The notes under the pieces: generated by a model | Told to the model about the DNA's origin: nothing | The model's input: the letters and a program-made list of their open reading frames with translations, nothing else | The model's database searches: none | DNA from: a virus | DNA length: 29,777 nucleotides | Virus record (IMG/VR): IMGVR_UViG_3300005098_000057 | Coordinates: 1-29,777 of that record | Direction: 5' to 3' (one strand) | Part shown: positions 1 through 7,834 of the stretch, piece after piece | Numbering within the stretch: the stretch's first letter is position 1 | Layout: each line of letters begins with the position of its first letter | Program-made: the position numbers and the translations under genes

Positions 1-2
1 CT

Positions 3-200
3 GACCCTGACGCTTTCTTGACAAATACCGAGAGCGACCCCGATGCTGCTGGGATGAAGACTTCACTTGGCGGCAGTGCTGCTTGTGCTGCTGGCAAGTA
101 TTTTGCGGACGGCTCTGGTGCGATTACCCTCACGACTAATAAGAGCACGGGTGATGCGGGTGTCGTCTATGTGTTTGCAGATTACGTGGTGATTTACTAG
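3..200 (+). CDS. 3' end of a virion structural gene (partial)
   Basis: The frame is open from the left edge and stops with TAG at 198-200, so only the last 65 or so residues are present. The tail of the protein is rich in Gly, Ala, Thr and Val and ends in aromatic and beta-prone residues (VVYVFADYVVIY). Small phage capsid or decoration proteins often end this way, but this alone does not identify it. It is followed 13 bases later by another structural-type gene with a strong ribosome site, which fits a rightward virion operon. A TTG inside the frame at 18 is unlikely to be the true start because the frame continues upstream. Which capsid component it is cannot be decided here. Confidence 0.6.
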   Translation, partial: DPDAFLTNTESDPDAAGMKTSLGGSAACAAGKYFADGSGAITLTTNKSTGDAGVVYVFADYVVIY

Positions 201-213
201 AAGGAGGTAGAAG

Positions 214-741
214 ATGGCTGCATTAGATACTGATTTGAGAAGGACTGATGAAAGGCACTACAAGAGGGTCAATCCCTTCTGGGTGCAGAGCAGTCCTTTC
301 GGCTATGAGAATACAAATGAGAAGGTGTTGCTGTTCGCCTTTCCAGCGGTGTTAGGAAACTATTTCCTGCACCAATTTGTGCTGGAGGTCGAGATAGCGT
401 TTTCTGGTGGAACACCAGCGATTGACATTGGCAAGTGCACCTTGGACGACCCTTCGGTTGACCTGACATACAGCAATCTCGACGAGGACTATTATATTGA
501 CAACACAGATGTGACAGAAGGCTCGGCTGGATACTACATGCCTGGCACGTCTTTGACAGAAGGGACGCCGAATACTGTGTCTGGAACAGTCTGGGCAAAG
601 GCCCTTCGTGAGAATGATGTTGGAGCACTGATTGTCAAAGGTGCAGATACGGTTATGCCTGCGATTGTCGCAACGCTGTCCAATGGACTGACCGCTGGGA
701 GGGCTCGGTTGTATATGCTGGTAAGCAGGATTGGAGTGTAA
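214..741 (+). CDS. Putative virion structural (decoration-like) protein
   Basis: The 175-residue protein begins with ATG after AAGGAGG, an excellent ribosome site. It has no signal peptide or membrane segment. The body looks beta-rich, with many Gly, Thr and Val residues and an acidic stretch near residues 80-100. It lies between a structural gene fragment and an adaptor-like gene, a position that in podovirus-like genomes usually holds capsid or decoration proteins. I do not recognise the family, so the role is inferred from composition and place only. Its stop TAA (739-741) is followed immediately by a tiny reading frame carrying the first copy of the dispersed GTCAAAWTTTGAC element. Confidence 0.6.
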   Translation: MAALDTDLRRTDERHYKRVNPFWVQSSPFGYENTNEKVLLFAFPAVLGNYFLHQFVLEVEIAFSGGTPAIDIGKCTLDDPSVDLTYSNLDEDYYIDNTDVTEGSAGYYMPGTSLTEGTPNTVSGTVWAKALRENDVGALIVKGADTVMPAIVATLSNGLTAGRARLYMLVSRIGV

Positions 742-774
742 ATGTCAAAATTTGACTTTTCTGGTGATGTGTAA
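742..774 (+). CDS. Possible 10-residue minicistron coupling two genes
   Basis: ATG at 742 touches the stop of the previous gene (TAAATG) and opens a frame reading MSKFDFSGDV. Its TAA at 772-774 overlaps the ATG of the next gene (TAATG). A GGAG lies 5 bases upstream of its ATG. The following adaptor gene has only GGTG in front of its start, weaker than nearly every other gene here, so coupled re-initiation through this minicistron is plausible. The first five codons are the dispersed palindromic element itself. The frame could equally be an accident of that DNA site; peptide function is unknown. Confidence 0.3.
   Translation: MSKFDFSGDV
744..756 (+). promoter_or_regulatory. Dispersed palindromic element, copy 1
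   Basis: The sequence is GTCAAAATTTGAC followed by TTTTCT. It sits in the 32-base gap between two virion genes, two bases after the upstream stop codon. The 13-base core is a near-perfect palindrome around one central base. Function is unknown; a protein-binding site is the simplest reading. Confidence 0.75.
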
Positions 775-1400
775 TGAACCTGCAACAGCTTATTGACGAA
801 GTGATTGTCGTGCTAGACGACGATAGCGATGACATCGTGTCTCGTATTCCTGACTGGATAAACGAGGCAATTGCGACTGCGGTTGAGCGGGCCGAAGTCC
901 CTGGGTTTGGTGTCCTCAACACTGTTGACACTGTGGTTGGGCAGGCCTATGCAAGCCTGCCCTCACAGTGCAGCCGCCTACTGTATGTAGGCGATGGCGA
1001 TGTGGAGCTCACGGTAGTGACGCTCGAAGAACTGCTGGAGCGATATCCAGGGATGGACGCCGAAGGCGATGTCGAGGCGGTAGCCGTCGATGGAGCAACG
1101 CTGTATTATCAGCCCGTTCCTGCGGAAGTACAGACATTGACTGTGCTGTATAGACGGAAGCCAGCCACGTTAGTGGAACCTGACGATGTCCCCGAGGGGA
1201 TACCTGAAATGTTGCACCGCAAGGTGATTGTGCAGGGTGCAGCAGCGATAGGCTTTGGCCTCATTGAGGATGGTATTGAAGAGGGGAAGAAGGTCAATAC
1301 AGCTTCGGCAATGATGCTCTACGAGCAGGGAATACATGAGCTGCAGGCTTGGGTCGAAAGACGGCGAGTCCACAGACCTAGGTCTATCTGGAGGTATTGA
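774..1400 (+). CDS. Head-tail adaptor-like protein
   Basis: The 208-residue protein has an N-terminal helical pattern (LQQLIDEVIVVLDDD...IPDWINEAI) seen in phage adaptor proteins of the P22 gp4 / T7 gp11 kind. These form the ring that joins the portal to the tail. The middle is beta-rich (DGATLYYQPVPAEVQTLTVLYRRKP) and the C-terminal third is helical, again as in that group. The assignment rests on recall of the family pattern, not a search. The next gene resembles a tail-hub propeller, which is the usual neighbour. Its start has only a weak GGTG ribosome site and overlaps the stop of the 10-residue frame, so coupling is likely. The stop overlaps the next start (TGATG). Confidence 0.6.
   Translation: MNLQQLIDEVIVVLDDDSDDIVSRIPDWINEAIATAVERAEVPGFGVLNTVDTVVGQAYASLPSQCSRLLYVGDGDVELTVVTLEELLERYPGMDAEGDVEAVAVDGATLYYQPVPAEVQTLTVLYRRKPATLVEPDDVPEGIPEMLHRKVIVQGAAAIGFGLIEDGIEEGKKVNTASAMMLYEQGIHELQAWVERRRVHRPRSIWRY
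929..970 (+). repeat. Long two-tier intragenic hairpin
   Basis: Outer arms CACTGTG (929-935) and CACAGTG (964-970) enclose inner arms GGGCAGGC (939-946) and GCCTGCCC (955-962) around an 8-base loop. Fifteen base pairs form with only small interior offsets. It lies wholly inside the adaptor coding sequence and has no T-run, so it does not look like a terminator. Confidence 0.7.
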
Positions 1401-2287
1401 TGGCTTTAGCGAGAGTGTTGCAAAGCCCAAGAGGGCTGGACAATCGTCATGACCCTGTCACGTTGTGCCGAGAAGGTGTTTGCTATCTGGCAGCAGCTTA
1501 CAACGTAGATGTCGAGAGACGAGTGTGCAGACGGAAGGGCTACCGAAAGGTCGTAGACCTTCCAGGACATAGCCCATATCCTTATTTTGGAGGATGTCTG
1601 TTTGTTTCCAACGGGAGGCTGATGCTGCTATCGCCAGATTACAGCTACGCCACCCTCAGGGTGGGGTTGCACGACAGTACTATGAGCTATGCAACTGTGT
1701 TTAACAGAGTGTATTACAGCAATGGCTATGAGAACGGCTATGTTGAAAACGCTGAAAGCCACCCTTGGGAGGTAGGTGAGTATGTCGGGCCAGATACGAC
1801 AAGGGTCTTTAGCGACCCTCCGACAGGGCACATTCTGTGCCTATGGCACGGGAGGATGTTCATAGCCGAAGGCTCGACACTCTGGTATAGTGAGCCATTT
1901 GCTTATCATGCCTACGACCTCAGTCGCAACTTTGTTCCTTTCTCCAGCAGGATACGGATGGTTATTGGCATCGCCGATGGGATGTTTGTCAGCGATGAGC
2001 ATACAACATATGCCCTGGTGGGCGACAGTCCTGAGAGTTGGTTTGTCAGAAAAGTGGCGGACTATCCTGCTGTGGAGGGCACAGCCCTTCATGTGGAGAG
2101 CAGCTGCATAGGTGACGGAAGTCTGCCGCCTGGCATGCATGCCATGTGGATGAGTGCACGAGGCATCTGCCTCGGTGGCCTGAACGGCTACTTCAGGAAT
2201 TTGACGGAAGAGCACGTCAAGTGCCCTGCAGGCACTCGAGGGACTGCTCTTATCAGGGACGGAAGATATATAACGATTGTGTGGTAG
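1400..2287 (+). CDS. Beta-propeller-like tail hub / DNA stabilisation protein
   Basis: The 295-residue protein starts with ATG at 1400, five bases after GGAGG; a TTG directly upstream is not needed. Its middle contains the pattern WHGRMFIAEGSTLWYSEP, then IGIADGMFVSDEHTTYALVG, and near the end GLNGYFRNLTEEH. This layout is familiar from podovirus proteins that sit below the adaptor and plug or extend the tail (comparable in role to P22 gp10). The repeated short beta strands suggest a propeller. The identification is from remembered family pattern, with no membrane or catalytic motif. Downstream genes also look virion-related. Confidence 0.55.
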   Translation: MALARVLQSPRGLDNRHDPVTLCREGVCYLAAAYNVDVERRVCRRKGYRKVVDLPGHSPYPYFGGCLFVSNGRLMLLSPDYSYATLRVGLHDSTMSYATVFNRVYYSNGYENGYVENAESHPWEVGEYVGPDTTRVFSDPPTGHILCLWHGRMFIAEGSTLWYSEPFAYHAYDLSRNFVPFSSRIRMVIGIADGMFVSDEHTTYALVGDSPESWFVRKVADYPAVEGTALHVESSCIGDGSLPPGMHAMWMSARGICLGGLNGYFRNLTEEHVKCPAGTRGTALIRDGRYITIVW

Positions 2288-2296
2288 GAGGAAGTT

Positions 2297-3016
2297 ATGC
2301 TGAAACTAAGCACAGGATTGAAAAATAGTTTGCTCGGAAACGCTACTCTGAAGGGAACTTCGTTGGCCTACCATGATGGTGGAGCTGGGAATGACTACAT
2401 CACAGATAGTGAGAATAGGTTTCTGGATGCGGGCTTCAAAGTCGGAGACAAAATCACGACTACTGGGTCTACGACTGGTGGCAACGACATGACAGATGTA
2501 GAAATACTGGCTGTTTCTGCGGGCAAGCTGGAGTTTGCTACAGGCACTGTGGCAGCGGAGGAAGCCTTCAATGAGAACACAGTCTTGAAAAGCGACAATG
2601 GAGGCTCTCTCGAAGAGCTTTTCAAGGACGCTGTTCTTGAGATATACAGTGGAAGTCAGCCAGCTGATGCGGACAGTGCCGAGACGGGCACAAAACTTGT
2701 GAGAATCACGCTAAACAGCGGAGCTTTCACACCTGGTTCGCCAGACAACGGCCTTGAGTTCGAGGCTCCGATGAACGGAGTGATAGGGAAGAAGAGTGGT
2801 GATGTCTGGAGTGGGGTTGGCTTGGCCGACGGGACGGCTGGATGGTTTCGCCTGTATGACAACAAGTATCACACAGGTGATAACAAAGCTGCCGTTAGGC
2901 TTGATGGAGCCTGCGGTGTTGGAAGTGGGCAGCTGAAACTGTCTAGCTTGACCATAAAGGAGGGCGTGACGATAACGATAGACGGTTTTGATATTGACAT
3001 CAGAGGGGCTTCGTAA
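2297..3016 (+). CDS. Putative virion structural protein
   Basis: The 239-residue protein starts at an ATG after GGAGGAAGTT. It is rich in Gly, Thr and Ala with few Cys or Trp. Its C-terminal half contains LEIYSGSQPADADSAETG and GWFRLYDNKYHTG, a pattern I associate with uncharacterised structural proteins encoded beside tail genes in podovirus-like genomes. There is no signal peptide or membrane segment. The stop overlaps the next start (TAATG at 3014-3018), implying translational coupling with a protein of the same kind. The exact place in the particle is unknown. Confidence 0.6.
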   Translation: MLKLSTGLKNSLLGNATLKGTSLAYHDGGAGNDYITDSENRFLDAGFKVGDKITTTGSTTGGNDMTDVEILAVSAGKLEFATGTVAAEEAFNENTVLKSDNGGSLEELFKDAVLEIYSGSQPADADSAETGTKLVRITLNSGAFTPGSPDNGLEFEAPMNGVIGKKSGDVWSGVGLADGTAGWFRLYDNKYHTGDNKAAVRLDGACGVGSGQLKLSSLTIKEGVTITIDGFDIDIRGAS

Positions 3017-3399
3017 TGGGTGTCTGGTGTAATGATGCTATGCTTGACACAGCATTGAACTGGCTCAAGAATGGAGCCGACAAGCTATGCTTGTGTAGTC
3101 AGCAACCTGCTTCCTATGCGGAAGCAACATCCACGTATTGCCTTGGCTCGATAGCCATTGGCTCTGCCAATTTTGGAGAAGTTGAAGATGGGCTTGTCTC
3201 AGGGAGGCGTGTAACGGTGAATGTGGCTGATGCCATTCCCGTAGGTGCTACGGGTGTGCTCAACCATATTGCTCTTGTGAGCGATATCTCGCAAGAGCTG
3301 CTGTATGTTGTCCCCTGTCCTGAAAGGGATGTTGCTCAGGGAAGTGAGGTTGTGCTTGGCCAGTTCTATGTAGAACTGCGAGACCCAATTTCGGTGTAG
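3016..3399 (+). CDS. Conserved phage virion-associated protein
   Basis: The 127-residue protein opens MGVWCNDAMLDTALNWLKN and continues with CSQQPASYAEATSTYCLG. Later it has GRRVTVNVADAI and GVLNHIALVSD. This order is common to a widespread family of unnamed phage proteins encoded between tail-hub and fibre genes. The fold is probably a beta sandwich. Translation is coupled to the previous gene through a one-base TAATG overlap. There is no catalytic motif. It is probably a particle component, with the family recognised by pattern and the role inferred from position. Confidence 0.6.
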   Translation: MGVWCNDAMLDTALNWLKNGADKLCLCSQQPASYAEATSTYCLGSIAIGSANFGEVEDGLVSGRRVTVNVADAIPVGATGVLNHIALVSDISQELLYVVPCPERDVAQGSEVVLGQFYVELRDPISV

Positions 3400-3409
3400 G
3401 AGGTATGTT

Positions 3410-3910
3410 ATGAAGATTGCTGCAACTGTGTGTGCCTTCTGGGAGTGGGAGTTGTGGAGAAACAGTGTTCTGCTTGACCAGTGGGCATATTGCAATAAGA
3501 TTGTTAAGCAGGGGCTGAATGCTTGGCTCGACATCATGTTTCATGGGACGACACAGGTGTCAACCTGGTATATCCTTGTATTTGAGGATGACTATGTGCC
3601 TACAGCAGACGATACATATCAAAGCCCTGGATTTACAGAGTGCGAGGCGTATAGTGAGGCTACAAGACCAGTGTTCAATGAGGGTGCTGCCAGTAACGGG
3701 ACGATAAATAACTATGATAATCCTGCAGTGTTCAGCATCAATGCAACAAAGACAATATATGGTGCAGCCCTTGTGAGCAACAGCACAAAGGGTGATAACA
3801 GTAGCGGATACTATATGTTTTCAGCGGCTAACTACGGTGAGGGCAAGCCTGTTGAAAACGGAGACACCTTGAAAGTGAAGCTTGCCATTACGGTGACAAG
3901 CACCACATAG
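3410..3910 (+). CDS. Conserved phage virion-associated protein
   Basis: The 166-residue protein starts after AGGAGGTATGTT. The first third has WYILVFEDDYVPTADDTY followed by PGFTECEAYSEATRP. The rest shows AVFSINATKTIYGAALVS and ENGDTLKVKLAITVT. This series of strands is shared by a common unnamed phage family found beside the preceding gene's family, often near tail fibres. Beta structure throughout suggests a particle surface or tail component. There is no membrane segment or enzyme motif. Confidence 0.6.
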   Translation: MKIAATVCAFWEWELWRNSVLLDQWAYCNKIVKQGLNAWLDIMFHGTTQVSTWYILVFEDDYVPTADDTYQSPGFTECEAYSEATRPVFNEGAASNGTINNYDNPAVFSINATKTIYGAALVSNSTKGDNSSGYYMFSAANYGEGKPVENGDTLKVKLAITVTSTT

Positions 3911-3922
3911 TGGAGGAAAGGC

Positions 3923-5476
3923 TTGGCTTTTACTTGGAATCCAGATGACAAGCACCATAGTATAGAGCTTTCCGATGGCAACTTAGTGGCCAAACATATC
4001 TGGGAAGGTCATTCGTCAGGGACTGTTCGTGCCACTGGTGGGGCTTCGTCTGGGAAGTGGTATTGGGAACTCCAGCATCTTGGCGGTTGCGATTTCGCAT
4101 ACTGCATTGGATATTACGGAATAGCACTTGCCAGTCACCCTCTTATCGATGGAGTTGGTGCAACGGAAGAGAGTTACTGCTTCACGAATCACGGTAATGG
4201 TGCTTACAAGAAGCATGCTGCCGGTCTCGAAGCTTACGGTGTACCTATCACCGAGGGCGATGTCATTATGGTCGCCCTTGACCTCGACAGCGGCAAGGTA
4301 TGGTGGGGCAAGAACGGAACGTGGTTCGAGAATGGGGACCCAGTTGCTGGGACCAATCCAGCCTACACGGGTCTTTCTGGGTGCTTCTATCCAGCAGTTA
4401 GCTTCTACCTGTATGGGACTAAAGCGAAAGCTAGATTCTGGAAGAACCATCTGTCCTTCACACCTCCTGCGGGCTTTAGGCCCTGGGAGGGTGGGATTTA
4501 CACAGTATCTTTCGATGAAGGAGCTGAAGTCTCCGACGCATATGACGCTAAGAGAGGCTATACGCTTGAAATAGAGGAGCGAGCAAGTGCCGAGGACAAG
4601 CCACACGTAGCGAGCCCCAACTATCTGACGATTGCGGAAGAGGCTCTTGTATCTGAGCGTTACGACGTTCCTAGTCCTGTATATACGGAGGTTACTGAGC
4701 TCGGCTCAGTAGAGGATGTCTATGCTGCTGCCAACCTGACCACAGCAATTACTGAAGCGGCTGGTGTCGAAGACGAATACGTCGTAAGCCCGAAATTTGG
4801 TGCTGAGGCGGACCAAGGACTCGTCCAGGACCACTGGGAAATTAGTGTTTTCAAGAAGTTTCTGCCTACTGACAGCTACATTGGACATGTTGGTAGCTCT
4901 CCGACTATTGACATTACAAAGGCCCCGATTACAGGAGAAGCCGTCCTAGACATTGCTGCTGATGTGGCTGGGCTCGGCGGAGCTCTCCTGTCGGAGGGTA
5001 TTGAGGTCTCCTGCAAAGCAACTGCTTCGCAGGTCATTGTGGCACAAGGCATTGCATCTGCAATGCTCGGTGTGGAAGCCCTGGGTGCTGGCTTCGCAGA
5101 AGCAACCACGGAAGTGGATGTCGATGCCACAGGCTGCGTCAGCACGCTTGGCAGTGCTATCGCAGAACTGCTGTTAAGCGTAAGCGGCGAGGCCCATGCA
5201 GAGATTAGAGGTCAAGGCGATGCGAGCATTGTTTCTCGCATCAGTGCTGTTGGTCACAGCGAGGCTGTCGCCGAAGGCCAGGTTGATGTAATCCTTGGGC
5301 TTTCAGCCGTGGGTGTGATTGGCAAGCTCGCTCGTGGCGAGTGCACCTTGCAGCTCGCTGTGGAGGGAAGCGGAGCTTCAGTGCCGACAGGCGAGGCTGA
5401 GGCCAGCCTCAGGCTGTGCCTGCAAGCATTCGCTAGAACGAACATTGGAGTATGTGTATTGAGGTATACAAGATAA
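3923..5476 (+). CDS. SPRY-domain tail fibre or adhesin-like protein
   Basis: The 517-residue protein starts with TTG at 3923, five bases after GGAGGA; no better ATG exists. Residues 1-188 form a clear SPRY domain: GKWYWEL at 44-50, GDVIMVALDLDSGKVWWGKNG at about 112-132, YPAVS at 156-160 and FTPPAGFRPW at the end. SPRY modules bind proteins or glycans and occur in phage receptor-binding or decoration proteins. Residues about 198-310 hold roughly six degenerate 20-residue repeats built on VxDxY...E. Residues about 335-505 are rich in Ala, Gly and Val with longer degenerate beta repeats. This head plus repeat-stalk design suits a fibre or host-recognition protein. Binding partner unknown. Confidence 0.75.
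   Translation: MAFTWNPDDKHHSIELSDGNLVAKHIWEGHSSGTVRATGGASSGKWYWELQHLGGCDFAYCIGYYGIALASHPLIDGVGATEESYCFTNHGNGAYKKHAAGLEAYGVPITEGDVIMVALDLDSGKVWWGKNGTWFENGDPVAGTNPAYTGLSGCFYPAVSFYLYGTKAKARFWKNHLSFTPPAGFRPWEGGIYTVSFDEGAEVSDAYDAKRGYTLEIEERASAEDKPHVASPNYLTIAEEALVSERYDVPSPVYTEVTELGSVEDVYAAANLTTAITEAAGVEDEYVVSPKFGAEADQGLVQDHWEISVFKKFLPTDSYIGHVGSSPTIDITKAPITGEAVLDIAADVAGLGGALLSEGIEVSCKATASQVIVAQGIASAMLGVEALGAGFAEATTEVDVDATGCVSTLGSAIAELLLSVSGEAHAEIRGQGDASIVSRISAVGHSEAVAEGQVDVILGLSAVGVIGKLARGECTLQLAVEGSGASVPTGEAEASLRLCLQAFARTNIGVCVLRYTR
5049..5066 (+). repeat. Intragenic inverted repeat
   Basis: Perfect 8-base arms GCATTGCA and TGCAATGC are separated by two bases, inside the repeat-rich C-terminal part of the SPRY protein gene. 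There is no sign of a terminator. Confidence 0.6.
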
Positions 5477-5477
5477 A

Positions 5478-5966
5478 ATGTCAAATTTTGATAATTCTTC
5501 GGAGGAATGCTGGGACAGGCTATGCCTGTCGATGAACCTGCGGCGACTAGCCGTCAGCCAGTATGGCAACTTTAACTTTGACGGTCTCGTGGAGATGAAC
5601 GGAGTTCCTCTCGCCTTTAGCAAGGACGGTATATATGTCCTCGAAGGCGATGATGATGACGGACAGCCTATACAAGCTCTGCTTGAATTCATGACAGATA
5701 TGGAGTCTGAAAGGCAGAAGAGGTTGCGGAGCTGCTATCTTGGCTGCGAAGCCGACGGCGACTTGCGTCTGGTGCTGCGGAACGATGAGGGGAACGTGCG
5801 AGAATATGTGTTTACACATAAGCCTATGCAACACTCTGCCAGAGTGGCTGTAGGCAGGAGTGGTCGGGGACGATACTGGACATTTGCGATAGAGAATATA
5901 GGTGGTTGCTACTTCTGTATTGATACGGTCGATGCTGTGGTAACAGTGATGCGGAGGAAGCCGTGA
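5478..5966 (+). CDS. Conserved phage virion protein
   Basis: The 162-residue protein has the run LAVSQYGNFNFDGLVEMNG, then AFSKDGIYVLEGDDDDG, KRLRSCYLGCEADGDLRL and GRSGRGRYWTFAIENIGG. I recognise this as a conserved phage family encoded with tail or fibre genes; its function is not established. The start chosen is ATG at 5478, two bases past the upstream stop; it has only GAGG 13 bases away. ATG at 5532 is an alternative, also without a good ribosome site. The first five codons (MSNFD) are copy 2 of the dispersed palindromic element. The gene ends in a GTGA overlap with the next start. Confidence 0.6.
   Translation: MSNFDNSSEECWDRLCLSMNLRRLAVSQYGNFNFDGLVEMNGVPLAFSKDGIYVLEGDDDDGQPIQALLEFMTDMESERQKRLRSCYLGCEADGDLRLVLRNDEGNVREYVFTHKPMQHSARVAVGRSGRGRYWTFAIENIGGCYFCIDTVDAVVTVMRRKP
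5480..5492 (+). promoter_or_regulatory. Dispersed palindromic element, copy 2
   Basis: The sequence is GTCAAATTTTGAT followed by AATTCT, one mismatch from the core consensus. It starts three bases after the stop of the SPRY gene and is read as the first codons of the following gene. GGAGG follows at 5501-5505. Confidence 0.7.
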
Positions 5967-7834
5967 GACAGCTGCCGAGAATCGTGCTGAAAGGTGATAG
6001 GCAAGCTGCGGAAGAGATGATAAGAGAGGGTGTGAGGCAGTTTGACATTCTGCTTCAGCAAATGAAATTTGCTGGTCTAAAGCAGGATGTCCGCCGAGTG
6101 CGATATCTCGATGGGAGCGAGATTGTATGCAGGAGTGTGTTTGGCGACAACACGCTGGAAATATATGTTCCGCCTGAGGTGGTGGAGAGGAAGGAGGAGC
6201 TGCCTCCTCCGATAGGAGATTTCATTGTCTTTTGTAAAGACCACAGTCTGCTCATGCGTATCGAGAAGGGAGAGCTCAAGATGACCTCTGTCAGGGATGT
6301 TCAAAGACCACCTATGGCGAAGCTGAACACCAGTATCGCTCTGGAAGATAAGGTCGTAGATATCATTTTGCAGCATGCAGGGTCTCACGACCCATTTTAT
6401 TTTATGGGTTGCAGTGAATATTGCGAGGAGAGTGTATGTATTAGAAGAGGAAAAGAGATTAAGCTGCAGTTCAGTCTCCACTTCGGTGAGCATGACTTCT
6501 ACAGAACAACGTCGTCGTATGTTATTAAATGCTCCAAAGACTGGAGTGTTGTTTGCTTCGCACAGATGAGCGTTGGGTTAAGCATATACAGTGGTGTCAT
6601 TCGTGCAAGCAGATACGTGTGGGATAAAACTGAGTACAAACTTACCGATACTGTTGAGCTACCCCTTCACAAAGAGGATAAGTATGGTCCAATCCCTGCG
6701 TATCCAAGCTACCTGCTGTATATAGATGACAACTGGCGGGTGCATTACAGGTTTAGTAAGGCTCTATTGAAATGGAGTAATGAGTATAAAGATTATATTG
6801 TTGACCGTGTAGTCTACGAGCGTAGGGAGCTGAGTATTCTTACTGGAAAGGATGCTTGCATTGGCTACCTGGACGACTATGCCTCTGCCGATGTATATAG
6901 ATACAGAGTCTCGTCTGATGGCTCCCTCAAGGTCAAGTATACTAAGGTGCCTTGTGTGGATAGAGATGTAGATACCATAGCTGACTCTCATGAGCACCGT
7001 GAGTGGATAGTCACTTCGAAAGTGGACGTAGACTATGTTCACTGTCGTAGTCGCAGACGACAGCGAGAAGTGTGGGCGGCGTGGCACAGGGAGTGCAGTT
7101 ATTGGAATGAAGGCAAATGGCGTGTTAATGACTTCACGCTTGGCTCGTTCTACATCGAGGAGGACATTAAGTCCAGTTATGCTCTGGAGCACACAAAAGA
7201 CTGGAGTCTCGATGACGAGTGGAACTATGACGTGACTGACTGCTTCACTGCTAGCTACAGTGCATCTTGCAAGTGCAAACTGAAGTGGCCAGATGGGAGG
7301 CATCTGTGTGACCTGCCTTGTGCAGGCTATCGAATACGAATTTACCCTGGCCCAGAAGAAGAGGACACAGAATGGCGTTTTCCACCGTGTAACGACTCAG
7401 TTAGCAGATGCGTCACCTACACCTTTCCCTGGTCTCGTTACGGTCCTGGCCCTGGCGACAGTATGCCTTGGCCTGCTGCTTTCGAGGGAGGCAATCACAG
7501 GTGCTGCCTTCTTACGACAGGTGCGTTGGCTCAGATGCCCTATAGACGAGTCGCTCTATTTGCTGGTGCACATTTACTAATCACGAAGCCATATGCTTTC
7601 TTTGCCAAGAATGGTCCTGTTACAGTCAAGATGCTGATTGAAGGAGAGCGAGAGAATGGCGATATTCATTACAACAAAGTAAGCGTCCTTGTTAACGGTG
7701 TTGACAGAACGAAGGACTTCCTCAAGGAGTTTAAGCGAGTGACAGGGGAAACTTTTGACCCAGACGCTGTCCATCATACCGTTGGACTGTTTGCGTATGT
7801 AGGAGGAAAGAATGAGCAAGGATTACCTAGCTGA
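5963..7834 (+). CDS. Large putative virion protein, family not recognised
   Basis: The 623-residue protein starts with GTG at 5963, four bases after GGAGGAA and overlapping the previous stop. The sequence is strand-rich with many Trp, Tyr and Arg residues and scattered Cys (for example SASCKCKLKWPDGRHLCDLPC around residues 430-450). No enzyme motif, signal peptide, coiled coil or membrane segment is visible. Being flanked by fibre-type and long helical virion genes suggests a tail or baseplate component. The high Cys content for a presumed extracellular particle protein is worth noting: the residues could form disulfides or bind metal. Confidence 0.55.
   Translation: MRQLPRIVLKGDRQAAEEMIREGVRQFDILLQQMKFAGLKQDVRRVRYLDGSEIVCRSVFGDNTLEIYVPPEVVERKEELPPPIGDFIVFCKDHSLLMRIEKGELKMTSVRDVQRPPMAKLNTSIALEDKVVDIILQHAGSHDPFYFMGCSEYCEESVCIRRGKEIKLQFSLHFGEHDFYRTTSSYVIKCSKDWSVVCFAQMSVGLSIYSGVIRASRYVWDKTEYKLTDTVELPLHKEDKYGPIPAYPSYLLYIDDNWRVHYRFSKALLKWSNEYKDYIVDRVVYERRELSILTGKDACIGYLDDYASADVYRYRVSSDGSLKVKYTKVPCVDRDVDTIADSHEHREWIVTSKVDVDYVHCRSRRRQREVWAAWHRECSYWNEGKWRVNDFTLGSFYIEEDIKSSYALEHTKDWSLDDEWNYDVTDCFTASYSASCKCKLKWPDGRHLCDLPCAGYRIRIYPGPEEEDTEWRFPPCNDSVSRCVTYTFPWSRYGPGPGDSMPWPAAFEGGNHRCCLLTTGALAQMPYRRVALFAGAHLLITKPYAFFAKNGPVTVKMLIEGERENGDIHYNKVSVLVNGVDRTKDFLKEFKRVTGETFDPDAVHHTVGLFAYVGGKNEQGLPS

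Noticed and set aside
269-628. Minus-strand frame of 119 codons in the first kilobases
   Set aside because: It lies opposite a gene with a strong ribosome site, has none itself, and its product has no protein-like pattern.
744-756. TTTGAC of the dispersed element as a sigma70 -35 box
   Set aside because: No copy has a TATAAT-like box 16-18 bases downstream in either direction.
4016-4606. Minus-strand frame of 196 codons
   Set aside because: It is antisense to the clearly coding SPRY domain.
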